Shown piece after piece: positions 1 through 10,885 of a stretch of 64,000 nucleotides of DNA. The DNA is from Stomorhina lunata (lineage: Eukaryota > Arthropoda > Insecta > Diptera > Rhiniidae), in contig OW121741.1 in assembly GCA_933228675.1 (NCBI GenBank), forward strand, positions 40,639,952 to 40,703,951, in the 5' to 3' direction. Under the pieces are notes generated by a model. It did no database searches, was not told the DNA's origin, and worked only from the letters and a program-made list of their open reading frames with translations. The translations under genes were made by a program, and so were the position numbers. Every line of letters starts with the position of its first letter. Position 1 is the first letter of the stretch.

Positions 1-1120
1 TTGTTGGTATTTGGCCTTCGAAGTGTGTGACCTATCCACTGCCATTTCGACATACTCTATAGAAGCAGGGATTTGGTTTGTAGCGTTTAGTAGATGTTCT
101 TTTTTTATGCGATTCGACCACCATATTTTAAGGATTTGCCGTAAGCATTTGTTTGCAAAGGTTTATAGGCGCTTATCGATGACATCTGTGCATTTCTAAG
201 TTTCGCAGCCTTAATACAGGCTGGACTTGACATTCTGGTTGCACATTCATCACTTAGTTGTTGTTGATATTTGCCGAGATTTCCAAATAGCACGAAGAAT
301 GCCGAATGCAGATTTTGCCATGTTAATAAGCGATTTGTTATCCTTTTCGGCGCCACCTTTTGTAGATACCAAAATTCCAAGATATTTAAAGGAGGTTATA
401 GGATAACCTCCACATTGATATTAATTTCCAGCCCAGCTGCATGAGATTCAACAGTGATGACGTAAGTGTTTTCTTGAAGGTGGCCTGATCTGTGGCTTAG
501 AAGACATACGTCATTAGCGTATTCCAGGTCCTCGAATTGTTTAAAGGGTGTCCATCGGATACCGTGTCTACCAGTAGTAATTCCAAATGGATTAGACAAT
601 TTACCCTTGTGTAGGTTTCGGCATTTAAAATCCTCGTACTTTGCCCGAATTATGTTTCAAATTTTCGTTACGAATTTTCGTTACGTCGTTTAACGCTAGC
701 TCTAGTACTATTCTTACTGTGTTGATTAGGTCAACACAAGATCGATTCTCTCTGAACCCAAACTGATTTTCGCGAAGTATAGCGAAAACTGCATCAGATA
801 TTCTGTTCAGAATTACTCGGTAGTGGAAGAAGTGTCACCCATTTTTGGTATTTTGACTAGTATACCTTCATTCCAGGAGGTTGGCAAAGCTTCTCCTTCC
901 TATATTTTACGCACAAATGGATGCCATAGTCTCGCCAATCCTTCAACATCACATAAAAGCATCTCCGCTGAGATATTGTCATTGCTCGGAGCCTTGTTGC
1001 ATTTTAATGGCGTCTTCAACTCTTGTATTGTTGGTGAATTGTCTGAAATTCCATTAAATATGCTATTTTGGTTGGTTTCAGTATGCACTTCCGTCAGTGG
1101 TGACCAATATGACAAGTCTA
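1..1120 (-). pseudogene. LINE-A reverse transcriptase fragment (non-LTR, RTE-like)
   Basis: Read on the minus strand, pieces of a non-LTR reverse transcriptase appear in the expected order but in shifting frames. About 1,010-910 gives a KCNKAPSNDNISAEMLL segment (the 'NKAxGxDxIxAE' block that opens the palm). About 735-670 gives RSCVDLINTVRIVLEQAL (the 'FR..RSC.D.I..LR' block). 600-400 gives FEDLEYANDVCLLSHR, the YADD active-site block with the first Asp read as Asn. Positions 1-120 match 33,056-33,300, the C-terminal part of the same family. In-frame stops and frameshifts rule out function. The family looks RTE-like from the block order, but clade assignment by eye is tentative. It is cut by the window edge and abuts LINE-B near 1,120. 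Confidence 0.75.
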
Positions 1121-1124
1121 AAAA

Positions 1125-2425
1125 ATGGTTATTTAATTTTTGGTGTTGTTTGTTCATTACACAAAAAAGAAGATAAAACAGTATGTGTAAATTATAGAGG
1201 TATAAGCCTCCTTTTCGTACCATATATGATAGAATCTTCCGTACTGTGTGAAAGGCTAAAATTTAAAGTTAACGAAATAATTGGGACCTACCAATGTGAC
1301 TTTAGACCAAGTAAATCTAGTACTGACCAGATCTTAACACTTAGTCAAATCATAGAGAAGGTTTAACAAAAACAACTGGACACATATCTCTTCGTTGAAT
1401 ACAAATTCGCTTTTGACAGCCCTTTATGAATGAAGCTCCGCGAAGGCGGTTAAATCAATGTCTAAATTTAGACATTCGCATGAAGTTATTAAGGTTATGC
1501 CTATCGGATTCCTTAACAATTAAAAGGGGATTCAGACAAGGCGATAGTCATGTGCCATGTCATGCGAGCTCTTCAAGATTGCGTTAAAGAAAATCCTCAG
1601 AGATACTGCAGTTAATACAACTAAAACAATTTTCAGCAGGAAACATATCGCCGTGCGGGAATTTATGTGCTCTATCGGTCATTTTACACATTTTGAGTAA
1701 ATGACTTTTGTTCCTAAATTTTTCAAATCTGCAATCCGTTTTCGGCTATCTCGTCTAGTTTCTGAGATAAATAGTGTATGTTTTATTCTACAAGCAGACA
1801 GTCTACAAGAATTGGATCATATGTGATCGTTGAGAACTATTGCTTCGGGGTTGTAAAATAATTTGTTTGCTTTCGAAACTTAACGTAGAATTATACTTTC
1901 CAACAGATGATATTTCGGTCTAAGCAGACAGATATGAAATAAAGATCTCTCTGTATGAACTGAAATTTCGCTCTGCGAAACGCTTATACTTTCGTGTTAT
2001 TATATGGTGCTGAATCATGGGTACTTGCACAGGCAGATGAAGCTATTATTGGAGTTCTTAAGAGGAAGATTCAATGAAAAATCGTTGGACCAGTGTGCGT
2101 CAACATTGAATGTCGACATCAAATAAACCAAGAGCTGTATGAATTATACGCTGACTTTTATATAGTTAAGGGCATTAAATAGCAGCGGTTGCGTTGTCTA
2201 GGACATCTCGTGTATATGAATGACAATACTTCAACAAGAAAAGTGTTCGAAAATGATCCCGAGACAACTCGTAGAAGAGGACGTCCGAAACTTCGATGTA
2301 AAGACCAAATAGAAGAAAAATCTTTCAAATTTTGGACTACGAAATTGGAGAATATACATACAAGATAATAGCTCATGGAATTCTAAAATATGCTCGGCCT
2401 TTGACCTTAACAGGTTGTGAGTACA
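1125..2425 (+). pseudogene. LINE-B reverse transcriptase, 5'-truncated and decayed
   Basis: Plus-strand remnant of the LINE-B non-LTR retrotransposon. Around 1,160-1,365 reads HKKEDKTVCVNYRGISLL and KVNEIIGTYQCDFRPSKSSTDQ, nearly identical to the better copy on the minus strand at 6,240-6,350. Downstream, frames shift repeatedly. 2,020-2,420 restores the C-terminal region with RLRCLGHLVYMND and ENDPETTRRRGRPKLR, then the family 3' end at about 2,415. The YADD region (about 1,650-1,800) is replaced by unrelated sequence. No functional product is possible. It sits head to head with LINE-A at about 1,120. Confidence 0.8.
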
Positions 2426-2652
2426 GACATTTAAGTTTGTTTTAAGATATGGATATCAGGGTTTCATTGAAAAAGTATGCATATCTGTGTTATATAGTCA
2501 AAAAGTACCTGGTAGACCGAGACTTGCTCGGAGCTTTATGATAAGCATTTTGAGGAAAATTTTAAAGTTTTTATATATTTTATACTATAAAGTGCTAAAA
2601 TAAATTTAGAGGAAAGACATTGTAGAAATATTCAGTTAATTTTGAATTATTC

Positions 2653-3345
2653 GATTTATTTTGTCCGACCAACACATAGTTTGCATAGTTTACAGTTTAA
2701 CTCATTTTGAATAATTTTGGAAATTATTCATATCAACAGAAACCTCTGTCGACTCATGCGCAACAACATTGCTAAAGATTATAGTCTGATCAAATGCACA
2801 GTTTACGATTTAATTCATTTTGAGTAGTTTTCTGTGGCGCCACCTGTCGGACTTTGCTTATTCCAATTCATAAACCTTCTTCGGCTTATCCGTAACAACT
2901 TTGCTGAAGATTATAGCATGATTAAATGTACAGCATACGATTAAATTGACTTTGAGTAAATTTCAGTAGCGCCACCTGTCGAAATTTCTTCATACCAACT
3001 AAGAAACCTTCGTCGGCTCATGTGCAACAACTTTGCTAAAGATTGTAGCATGATTAAATGTACAGATTACGATTAAATTGACTTTGAGTAAGTTTCTGTA
3101 GCGCCACCTGTCGGAAATTATTCATACCAACTAAAAAGCCTTCGTCGGCTCATGCGCTACAACTTTGCTAAAGATCATAGCATGATCAAATGTACAGTTT
3201 AAGATTTAATTAATTTTTAGTAATTTTCAGTGGCGCCATCTGTTGGAAATTAGTGTTATCAACTTTAAAACCTTCGCCGGCTTATCCGCAACATCTTCGC
3301 TAAAGAGCATAATACAATCAAATTCACAGTTTACTATTCTATAAA
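2653..3345. repeat. 132-bp tandem repeat array, about five units
   Basis: Unit landmarks CTCATGCGCAACA or CTTATCCGCAACA occur at 2,753, 2,885, 3,017, 3,149 and 3,281, exactly 132 bp apart. Each unit also carries GTGGCGCCACCTGTCGGAAA and CCTTCGTCGG. A partial unit precedes 2,753. Units differ by roughly 10-20%, so the array is old, but spacing has stayed fixed. The copies of family C at 11,052 and 58,577 hold only about one and a half units. Confidence 0.85.
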
Positions 3346-3987
3346 GAACATACATACAGACAAACATTCATTTGTTTAAAATAATACTAATTTTTCCCCT
3401 TTTTTATTCCCTAATTTCTAAAAGTTCCATATGTATATTTGGTACTTTTTTGGTGCCAATTGAATTCGGTACATTTTTTTAAAACGCATTTAACATAATG
3501 TATAATGTTCCTATTCATATTACTTTGGAGATGTTAAGTTATCATTTTATCCCTTTTTTACCCATTTTGGCTCCAAAATCAAAAAAGTACCAAATACGTG
3601 TTTCATGTTTTTTTACATCTATTGATTGCAGTACCAAGTTTCTTTCTATATTCTTTAGTTTAAAATATAAGAGTGGGTTAAAAAGGTGCCAAAAAAAAAC
3701 TATTTTCACCCTTTTTTACCCCCTATCGGACATAGTTTCAAAAAAGTACCAAACACCTGTCCGCTTATTTTCAAAGCTGTTTAAAACGTAATTTTAATTT
3801 TGTTTCTATACCTATTACTTTAGGAGACATAGCGTTTTCGATTTTTTCCCCTTTTTATCCGTTTTTACCCTCTTAGAGGTAAAAGTTCCAAAAGTCCCTC
3901 CTTCTTCGACCTATACATCAAAAAAGATACCCACTGTCCAAATTTTATCAAAATCGTTAGATTTTCGAGATAGCCATTCTATATACA

Positions 3988-4011
3988 CATATATATATAT
4001 ATATATATATA
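3988..4011. repeat. (AT)n microsatellite at the end of family C
   Basis: A run of alternating A and T follows ATATACAC and precedes ACAATTATTGCTCG. The same AT tract and following sequence recur at 12,826-12,870 and 60,386-60,430, where mariner Y interrupts family C. Confidence 0.8.
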
Positions 4012-4015
4012 CAAT

Positions 4016-5145
4016 TATTGCTCGTTTAAGAATATAAGATTAGGTTTGGAATGAAGATATCGATTTACTAAAGTTTAATTTTGTTAATTTAGACAAATCT
4101 TACAAGGTAATGTTATAAATCACGGCAAAATCACTTTGGAGACACTGTGATTTCCATCTATGGTTTAATTTTGCAATCCTTCTTTAAATTTAAAGAACTT
4201 TCCGAATTACCATCGCATACAAAGTCGTATAAAATCTTTTTGGTTTTCAATAAGAAATCCGTTAAGTTGTTTACATTTCCTCCTTCTTATCCAATGATTG
4301 TCATTGTCATTGCCATTATTAACGTAACCATTGTTGTTGCTGATGTTGTTGCTGTTAGAGTATCGTTAAAGTTGTTTGTATCTACAACTCGGTTGTGTCG
4401 TTACTCCTCATGTTCACTTTCATTTGTCACTGAATGTCACTAGACAGCAGCAGCAACAGCATTCATGAGCCTGAGACTAAGTTACAAACATACAAGTGAG
4501 TGTAGATATTCATATGTCTATTGGCGTGTATTTAATGATTGTAATTAAACTTTTTTCCCACCGTCACTGAGTGGGAGGGAGTCTGTCTGTCTTGCAATCA
4601 AAATATTTTCTTAGGTCTATATGTACGAGTATTATTATTTTGTCTGCAGACTGAAATGAAGTGAACGTCTAAAAGAATGAATGAGCAAAAGTATCTATAA
4701 GTACGAGTATATGAATGTTTCAATAAATTACTCTGATGTTTTGATGATTGTTCATCTGTCTTTCTGTCTATGTACAATGTTTTCTTTTGGGAAAATAAAA
4801 CCGAAAAAAATATTTTTTTAATTTCAATTTTATTTATTTTGAACTTCAGAAATAATTGAATAAATATTTCTTAATAACGACTTAAATCCGTTTGAAGTTG
4901 TACAAACAAATGGTTTGTGTCTTATGGAAACATGCAAGAAAAATATGTACTCGTGAAGTTGGAAAGATCTAATCTATAATGAGTAATTATTTGTTTTAAA
5001 GATTTGCTGGGAATTGGAGTTTTAAGCGTTATTAAATTTAAGTTTTTTTTTAAAGATTTATTAAAACGGATATTGAAAATCAATCAAATAAGAATAATAT
5101 TAAATTTTTTTCGGAGATTTGCACACAGAATTGAGTCTTTCGAGC
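4016..5145. other. Non-genic AT-rich DNA with triplet microsatellites
   Basis: No recognisable gene. It holds imperfect GTT/GCT triplet runs near 4,330-4,360, CAG/CAA triplets near 4,446-4,460, and repeated GTACGAGTAT words near 4,625 and 4,700. It is not obviously shared with other parts of the window, so it may be single-copy host sequence. Confidence 0.4.
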
Positions 5146-5184
5146 ATTACTTACTCACTTACTTACTTACTTAAATGTCCTATG

Positions 5185-6660
5185 TTACAATCTGTTTAGG
5201 TCAAAGGCCGAGCATAATTTAGAATTCCATGCGCTTTGATCTTGTGCGCATATTCTCCATTTTCGTAGCCTAAGCTTAGAAAGATTTTTCTCTACTTGGT
5301 CTATCCATTGAAGTTTCGAACGTCCTCTTCTACGAGTTCCCTCGGGATCATTTTCGAGCGCTTTTCTTGTCGGAGTATTTTCATCCATTCGCACAACATG
5401 TCCTAGCCAACGCAACCGCTTTTGTTTCAAGCGTTTTACTATGTCAATGTCAGCGTATAACTCATACAGCTCATGATTAAATCGGTGTCGATATTCATTG
5501 TTGACGCTGATTGGTACATACATTTTTAGAATCAAAACTTCATCTGCCTATGCATAGCTGGCGAAAAAGCAACTTTTGGCAAATATGATTCTACGTTTGA
5601 TTTTAAAACTTATGTCGTTATCTATATTGACGGCGGTACCAAGGTAAACAAATTTCTTTACAACCTCGAAGCTGTAGTTCTAAACGATTACATGTGATCC
5701 AATTCTAGTGGTTTGTCTGCCTGAATCAGTTTTGCTTTTGATTCATTTACAGCTAGACCCATTTTGTTTGATTCCTTCCCGATACTGGAGGCGGCAGTTA
5801 CCTCGCGCAAAGTTCGTCCCATAATATCAATATCATCGGCAAACGCGAGTAGCATATGTTTTCTATTGAAGATTGTACCAGTTGCATTAACTGCTACATC
5901 TCGCAAGATTTTCTTTAAAACAATATTGAAGAGATCACATGATAGACTATAACCTTGCCTGAAACCCCGTTTAGTTATGAAAGACTCTGATAGGTTCTTA
6001 CCTATCTTAACAGATGATATTGTATTAGGTTGCTTTATTAGCTTCGTGGGGATGCCGAACTCTGACATTGCTTCAAACACTTTATTCCGTACCAGCTGTC
6101 AAAAGCTGCTTTGTAGTCAACAAAGAGATGATACGTGTCAATTTGTTTCTCTTGGGTCTTCTTCAGGATTTGACATAGAGTAAAGATCTGGTCAGTGGTT
6201 GATATACCTGGTCTAAAGCCACATTGGTACGTTCCAATTATTTCGTTTACTTTGGGCTTAAGCCTTTTCCACAGTATGGTCGATAGAATCTTATATGCAA
6301 TTGGGAGGAGGCTTATACCTCTATAATTTTCACATACAGTTTTATCTTCTTTTTTGTGCACAGGACAAAGGCCACTAAGATTCCAATCTTTGGGTATGTA
6401 TTCTTCTGACCATATTGCTTCTATAAGTTGGAACATAAGCCTTATCAACTCATTACCTCCGACCTTAAAAAGCTCTGCTGGAAACCCATCGGCACCTGCA
6501 GCTTTGTTATTTTTTAGTCGATTTATTGCTATTTTAACCTTATTTTGGTTTGGTGGTGGGCATATAATACCATCATCATTGATTTGTTCAGGCGTGTCAT
6601 CATGATCGCTTTCATTTGATACCAACAATTTGGAAAAAATGCTCCTTCCACAGTTTTAGT
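5185..6660 (-). pseudogene. LINE-B reverse transcriptase domain
   Basis: Reverse transcriptase of a non-LTR element, which would copy its RNA at a nicked target in the nucleus. On the minus strand 6,628-6,038 encodes about 196 residues with INRLKNNKAAGADGFPAELF, HKKEDKTVCENYRGISLL, IIGTYQCGFRPG and LFVDYKAAFDS (palm block A Asp). A frameshift near 6,085 moves to a second frame (6,080-5,688) with FRQGYSLSCDLFN and FADDIDIMGR (the catalytic Asp pair in FADD). A further break leads to 5,535-5,185 with RLRWLGHVVRMDENTPTRKA, DPEGTRRRGRSK and a C-terminal Trp-rich tail, typical of RTE-like and related LINE C-termini. At least two frame breaks make it non-functional, although all key RT residues are still visible. 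Clade placement needs a tree. Confidence 0.85.
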
Positions 6661-7088
6661 ACGGTTTCAGCATCCGTTACCAGGTTTCCTTGGTCGTCTT
6701 TGCAGGAGAAAATACAATTTTGGTGTTTGGTGTTTAACTTTTTGATAAAATTTACGCACTTCATTGCGACTCTTGTATAACTCAATCTCCTCTAACACAC
6801 GTCTTTCCATTTCACTCTTTTTTCTTCGGAATAGGCTTTTCTCTTCCCTCTTTCTTTCTCTATATCTTTCTAATGTTTGACGAGTAACTAGTGACTGCAG
6901 GGTTACCCTGTAGGCTGCATTTTTCGCCACAGTGGCATCGCGGAACTCCTCATCATACCAAGAGTTTTTTGGAAGAGGGTTTTAGGACTCCAATACAGTT
7001 TTTGCAGCAGTTTTCATAGAGCTGGCAATATGTTGCCATAGAGCGCTGATGTCGTTGGGAATTGAAATATTTTCTCCAAGTAATTGAG

Positions 7089-7310
7089 CTATTCGTTGCG
7101 AGTAATCTGTGGCAATTTTATGGGATTGTAGCTTGGTGGTGTTAAATTTCCTTTGCGATTCAGGCGTGTTCTAACATTTTCTGCAACGAGATGGTGATCG
7201 GAGTCCATATTGGCTCCCCGAATTGTACGCACATCCAATATGCTTGATAAGTGCCTTCCGTCAACTACAATATGGTCTATTTGATTTTTTGGCATTTGAT
7301 CGGGAGACAC
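7089..7310 (-). pseudogene. LINE-B apurinic-like endonuclease, C-terminal part
   Basis: Minus-strand segment with KNQIDHIVVDGRH, a DVRTIRGANMDSDHHLV block and the following VRTRL. The SDHHLV motif is the conserved Ser-Asp-His of exonuclease-endonuclease-phosphatase domains of LINEs. The N-terminal half of the same domain is displaced to 8,700-9,130 by the mariner at 7,400-8,697. Similar sequence lies at 24,570-25,120. Confidence 0.75.
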
Positions 7311-7399
7311 CCACGTAGCTTTGTGTATTCTACGGTGTTAAAATCTGGTGCTTCTCACTACCATATTTCGAGCAGAAGAGAGAAAAGAGACCAGCCTTA

Positions 7400-8697
7400 A
7401 AGAGTGTTCTAAAAAAAATATGCATTTACTATGTTAGACAAAATTTATCCATAGTGCAAGAAATAATTTATTTTTTGATCAAGTTAGTTTCTATAGATAT
7501 GTCAGATACTATTATTTTAGAAATTATTAATTTTCAATAGTTATTTCAATCAAAATGGACTGCGCAAAAAAAAGTTCGTGAAAATATAATTAAAACTTTT
7601 CAAAAAAATCCGTCATGGACTTTTAAAAAAATAGCTAAAAATTTGAAAGTTGACCCTCGAACGGTTTCTAATGCCATCAGACGGTATAAGGAAAACCTGA
7701 GCATTGAAAGAAAACCTGGATCAGGGAGGAAAAAAGGTCCTACAGATATTGGTAAGGCAAAAGAAGTCGAGCGACTCTTTCGAAGAGCGCCTAACACTTC
7801 TTTAAGAAAAACAGCTCGTACGGTGAAATGTTCTACGAATTTTGCACATAGAGTCAAAGCTTATGCTGGACTGAAGACATACAAAGTCCAAAAGGTTCCA
7901 GATCGCAATGCTATAAAGAACTTAGAAGCAAAAAAACGAGCGAAAAAATTGAAGTCTGATTTTATAAAAAAATTCACCTGTTGTGTGATGGATGATGAAA
8001 CATACGTACTGGCAGACTTTTCTCAACTTCCTGGTCAAGATTTTTATGTTGCTGATAAACGGGGCAATGTTCGGCAAGAGTTTCGCACAAAAAAACAAAC
8101 AAAATTCCCTAAGAAGTTTCTCGTGTGGCAAGCTATTTGCAGTTGTGGCAAAAGAAGTAAAGTATTTGTGGCATCTGGCACGATAAACACAGAAATGTAT
8201 ATAAAGGAGTGCCTACAAAAACGGTTGTTACCCTTTTTAAGAGAGCACAGAGTGACTACATTTTTTTGGCCCGATTTGGCATCATGCCATTATGGAAAAA
8301 AGGCATTTGAGTGGTACTCAAAGAATAATGTCATTTTTGTACCACGAGAGGCAAATCCTCCTAAAAGTCCAGAACTTCGGTCTGTGGAAAGGTATTGGGC
8401 TCTGGTAAAAAAGGAATTGAAGAACACAGGAAAGATTTACAAGAACATGTCCGATTTTAAGCGCAGGTGGAACACATGCCCCAAAAAGGTATCAGAAGCA
8501 ACTGTAAAATCTTTAATGGGAGGGTTTCCGAAAAAAGTCGATAATTTTGCAAAACCCGAGTACTAAGTAAACATTTTAATGCTAAATGATTTTGTATAAT
8601 ATGTCATTATATTTGCGTATTTTGTAGAGTTTTTATATTAAAAGGTTTGATTTTTATTTAAGAAAATCCAACTACAAATTTTATTTAGAGCACTCTT
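7400..8697 (+). mobile_element. Complete DD37E Tc1/mariner transposon
   Basis: A 1,298-bp element inserted in LINE-B. The left end is AAGAGTGTTCTAAAAAAAAT and the right end reads, reverse-complemented, AAGAGTGCTCTAAATAAAAT, giving an inverted repeat of about 20 bp. It is flanked on both sides by TA (7,398-7,399 and 8,698-8,699), the target duplication expected of this superfamily. The LINE-B copy at 24,660-24,685 shows the uninterrupted CATACCATTGTCAGA target. It encodes one transposase (separate entry). No second copy is seen in the window. Confidence 0.88.
7541..8566 (+). CDS. Tc1/mariner-type transposase, DD37E
   Basis: Transposase that would bind the element's inverted repeats and perform cut-and-paste at TA. 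The frame is open from 7,541 to 8,566 (about 341 codons, a normal size). Two helix-turn-helix segments are visible: WTFKKIAKNLKVDPRTVSNA and, after a GSGRKKG linker that resembles the GRPR-like motif, SLRKTARTVKCSTNFAHRV. Catalytic residues are Asp in VMDDETY, Asp in FFWPDLASCHYG and Glu in PELRSVERYW. Thirty-seven residues separate the second Asp and the Glu, hence DD37E, as known from insects such as the mosquito ITmD37E group. No ATG exists in frame after the TAG at 7,538. An in-frame ATG at 7,499 lies 13 codons before that TAG, and an ATG at 7,555 is in another frame and runs into TAA. So the start has probably been lost, while the catalytic domain is intact. Confidence 0.85.
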   Translation, partial: LFQSKWTAQKKVRENIIKTFQKNPSWTFKKIAKNLKVDPRTVSNAIRRYKENLSIERKPGSGRKKGPTDIGKAKEVERLFRRAPNTSLRKTARTVKCSTNFAHRVKAYAGLKTYKVQKVPDRNAIKNLEAKKRAKKLKSDFIKKFTCCVMDDETYVLADFSQLPGQDFYVADKRGNVRQEFRTKKQTKFPKKFLVWQAICSCGKRSKVFVASGTINTEMYIKECLQKRLLPFLREHRVTTFFWPDLASCHYGKKAFEWYSKNNVIFVPREANPPKSPELRSVERYWALVKKELKNTGKIYKNMSDFKRRWNTCPKKVSEATVKSLMGGFPKKVDNFAKPEY

Positions 8698-9130
8698 TAT
8701 ACCATTGTCAGATGTTACGTTGTGGAGGCTGAGTTTACCGATAGTGGGCTCAAAGCAACTTTCCTGTCCAAGTTTTGCGTTAAAATCACCAAGTATTATT
8801 TTTACGCCATGGTTAGGGCACTTCCTCGAGTTGTTCATAAAAGGCTTCTTTGTTCATAAAAGGCTCGAGTTGTTCATAAAAGGCTTCTTTTAAATTTAAA
8901 TCTTTCTCCTCTGTAGGAGCTTGAGCACAAATTTAACTCAGAAGTATTTTACTTTTACACGTATTGTTGCTATTCTTTTATTAACTGGGGTGAATCTGGA
9001 GACTAGGTTTCGCATTTTTTTTTGCTTATTTACTATGAATCGCAACCCAATTCATGCCTACTCTCATGGCAGTTTTTTTTGTCGGGACGGCGCTATCGCC
9101 ATTCCCTATTATTTTCCTTAACCTATTTTC
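8698..9130 (-). pseudogene. LINE-B endonuclease, N-terminal half
   Basis: Minus-strand continuation of LINE-B beyond the mariner. It reads KCPNHGVKIILGDFNAKLGQ, the catalytic GDFNA block of the LINE endonuclease, followed by FEPTIGKLSLHNVTSDNG. Upstream parts are frameshifted and fade by about 9,130. An 8,817-8,890 stretch has lost about 11 bases and gained a local near-triplication of GTTCATAAAAGGCTTCTTT compared with the second copy at 56,500-56,560. Confidence 0.75.
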
Positions 9131-9277
9131 CTTTTCTTATAAAATGATTTGCATTAGAAGAGGTCATCCTGGTTCAATACTGGTTCAATACAAAATATAC
9201 AGAAATATTTAAGAGACTTGGACTGATTCAAATTTAATTTTAAATATATGTACAAAATTTTTTGAATAAGATAAAAG

Positions 9278-10880
9278 TACAGCAGCTAATTCAAATCTGG
9301 ACCAAAACTGCAAAAATCGCTCAGCTAATTGGTATTGTTGGTAAAACCTTTGGACTAAATTCGGTTGCCGTAGCTTTATAGTTCAACATTTAAAAATATT
9401 TTAGTGGTTTCCCCAGTATTTACTTTGATCAAAATTCTGTCTCATAACCGGGTATAGTTTTACATTAATAAGTTGTTAAATACTTTTGGTTAATATGTAG
9501 TTAGGCTAAACACGTTAATAGTAATACGGCAGGTCCATATATTTCGTTAGGAGTTCCTAATGCATTTATCATATGCAAAGTCTGGGCTGAACATTGATTG
9601 ATGCCTATCTAATTTCATAGGTGCAATCTTAATATAATGAATGTACCTCCAAACCTTTTTGATTGTAGATATAAAAATGGGATGTTATATATAAGAATTA
9701 TAGCCAAATGTTGACCGATTATAACAAAATTTTACACACTGGCTGGTATATATATAGAGCTTATTCTTGCTCTAGTGGCCATAGCTATCATAGTTTCTAA
9801 TTTAATAGCTTTTAACTGGCCTTTGCTAAAACTTTTGGTTTCCGTGAGTGTTTTTTATATGACAGCTAAAGACAAATATGGACTGATTCCTATAAAATTG
9901 GATAAACTGATCAAAAATTACATAAAACTTCCCTATTTTAAATTAAATCGTCATAGCTATTATAATTGTATTCAATTTATCAGCACTAATGTGTTTCCCG
10001 GGGCGGGGTTATATGGGAGCTCTAACCAAATTTGAACCGATTTTGTCCATTTTCAACACACATCTTTTTCAAGATATCCAAAATACTTTTGTAAAATTTT
10101 GTCTCTCTAGCTCTTTTCGTTAAGGCGCTATCGTGCTTTTATCTGACGGACAGACGGACATAAACAACCTTTTCTTTATGTATTTTTGTGTTTATATAAG
10201 TTTTATATATGGGAGCTATGGTCAAATAGTGACCGATTGTGACAAAATTTTGCACACTAGCTGAGATTGACATAGGACTTCCTTGTGCATAATTTAGTCT
10301 TACTAGCTTTTGTAGTTAAGAAGCTACCAAGATTTTATCTGACGGACAGACGGACATAAATCCCCTTTTCTTTTTGAATTTTTGTGTTTTCGTAAGTTTT
10401 TTATATGGGAGCTAGGTCAAATGGTGACCGATTGCGACAAAATTTTGCACACTGGCTGGCATTGATACAGGAATTTCTTGTGCCAAATTTAGTGGTTATA
10501 TCTGCTACACTTTTAGATTTTTATTGGCCTTTAAGTGTATTTTAGGTGAAATTTAGGCTGTTTTCGTAAGTTTTTTGTATGGGAGCTATGGCTAAATGTG
10601 AACCGATTTTGATGCCTAGTGCTTATGTAAAACTTCTAGATACAAAATTTTATCATCATAGCTATTATAATATCTCATTTATTAGCAAATAAACAATTAG
10701 CCTAGACGATGTTATACCGGAGCTGTGGTCAAATGTTAACCGATTTTGCCCATTTTCAATACCAAAACTTTCTCATAGATTAAGAATGTTGTTGCTAAGT
10801 TTGAGTGAGCTAGCTCCTTTCGTTTAGGCGTTATCGTGATTTCAACAGACAGACGGACATCGCTCAATCGTCTTAGAACT
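9278..10880 (-). repeat. Family A dispersed repeat, truncated at both ends
   Basis: Minus-oriented copy. It contains the family landmarks in order: CTAATTGGTATTGTTGG, CACGTTAATAGTAATACGGC, CCCGGGGCGGGGTT near 9,998, repeated GACGGACAGACGGACAT words (reverse of GTCCGTCTGTCCGTC) and CATCGCTCAATCGTCTTAGA. The terminal ATACCCACCATC end and the TTCGGCACAGCCGAA hairpin end are missing. No coding capacity; short open frames inside are not conserved between copies. Confidence 0.85.
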
Positions 10881-10885
10881 TCAGT

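Larger units (their letters stand above)
2500..4015. repeat. Dispersed repeat family C, longest copy
   Basis: Starts near GTACCTGGTAGACCGAGACTTG and ends in an AT microsatellite. Shorter copies lie at 10,886-11,590 and 58,428-59,150, where the start carries a near-perfect GTACCTGGT/ACCAGGTAC hairpin. The first half is a 132-bp tandem array (separate entry). The second half (about 3,396-3,970) is a more degenerate tandem of about 150 bp, each unit starting with a CCCTTTTTTACCC-like tract and containing AAAAGTACCAAA. No coding capacity is recognised. Superfamily unknown. Confidence 0.65.
5147..7397 (-). mobile_element. LINE-B non-LTR retrotransposon, best copy, 3' part
   Basis: Minus-strand copy running from the endonuclease end (about 7,390) to the 3' terminus (about 5,147). 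The 3' end is a tetranucleotide tail (TAAG)n at about 5,148-5,174, just after a very short 3' UTR. Coding order on the minus strand is endonuclease tail with SDHHLV, a linker, the reverse transcriptase, then a C-terminal domain. The element is interrupted at 7,398 by a mariner inserted at a TA, and resumes at 8,698. Other copies or fragments lie at 1,125-2,425, 20,740-25,122, 38,115-38,312, 48,714-48,905 and 56,428-56,790. Confidence 0.85.

Noticed and set aside
5148..5174. Telomere-like TTAC repeats
   Set aside because: They are the LINE-B 3' tail, seen also at truncated copies, not a telomeric array.
9775..10035. Open frame in family A (similar ones at 35,948, 57,384 and others)
   Set aside because: Recurring because the repeat recurs; the frame is interrupted in other copies and uses both strands equally, so it is not a conserved protein.
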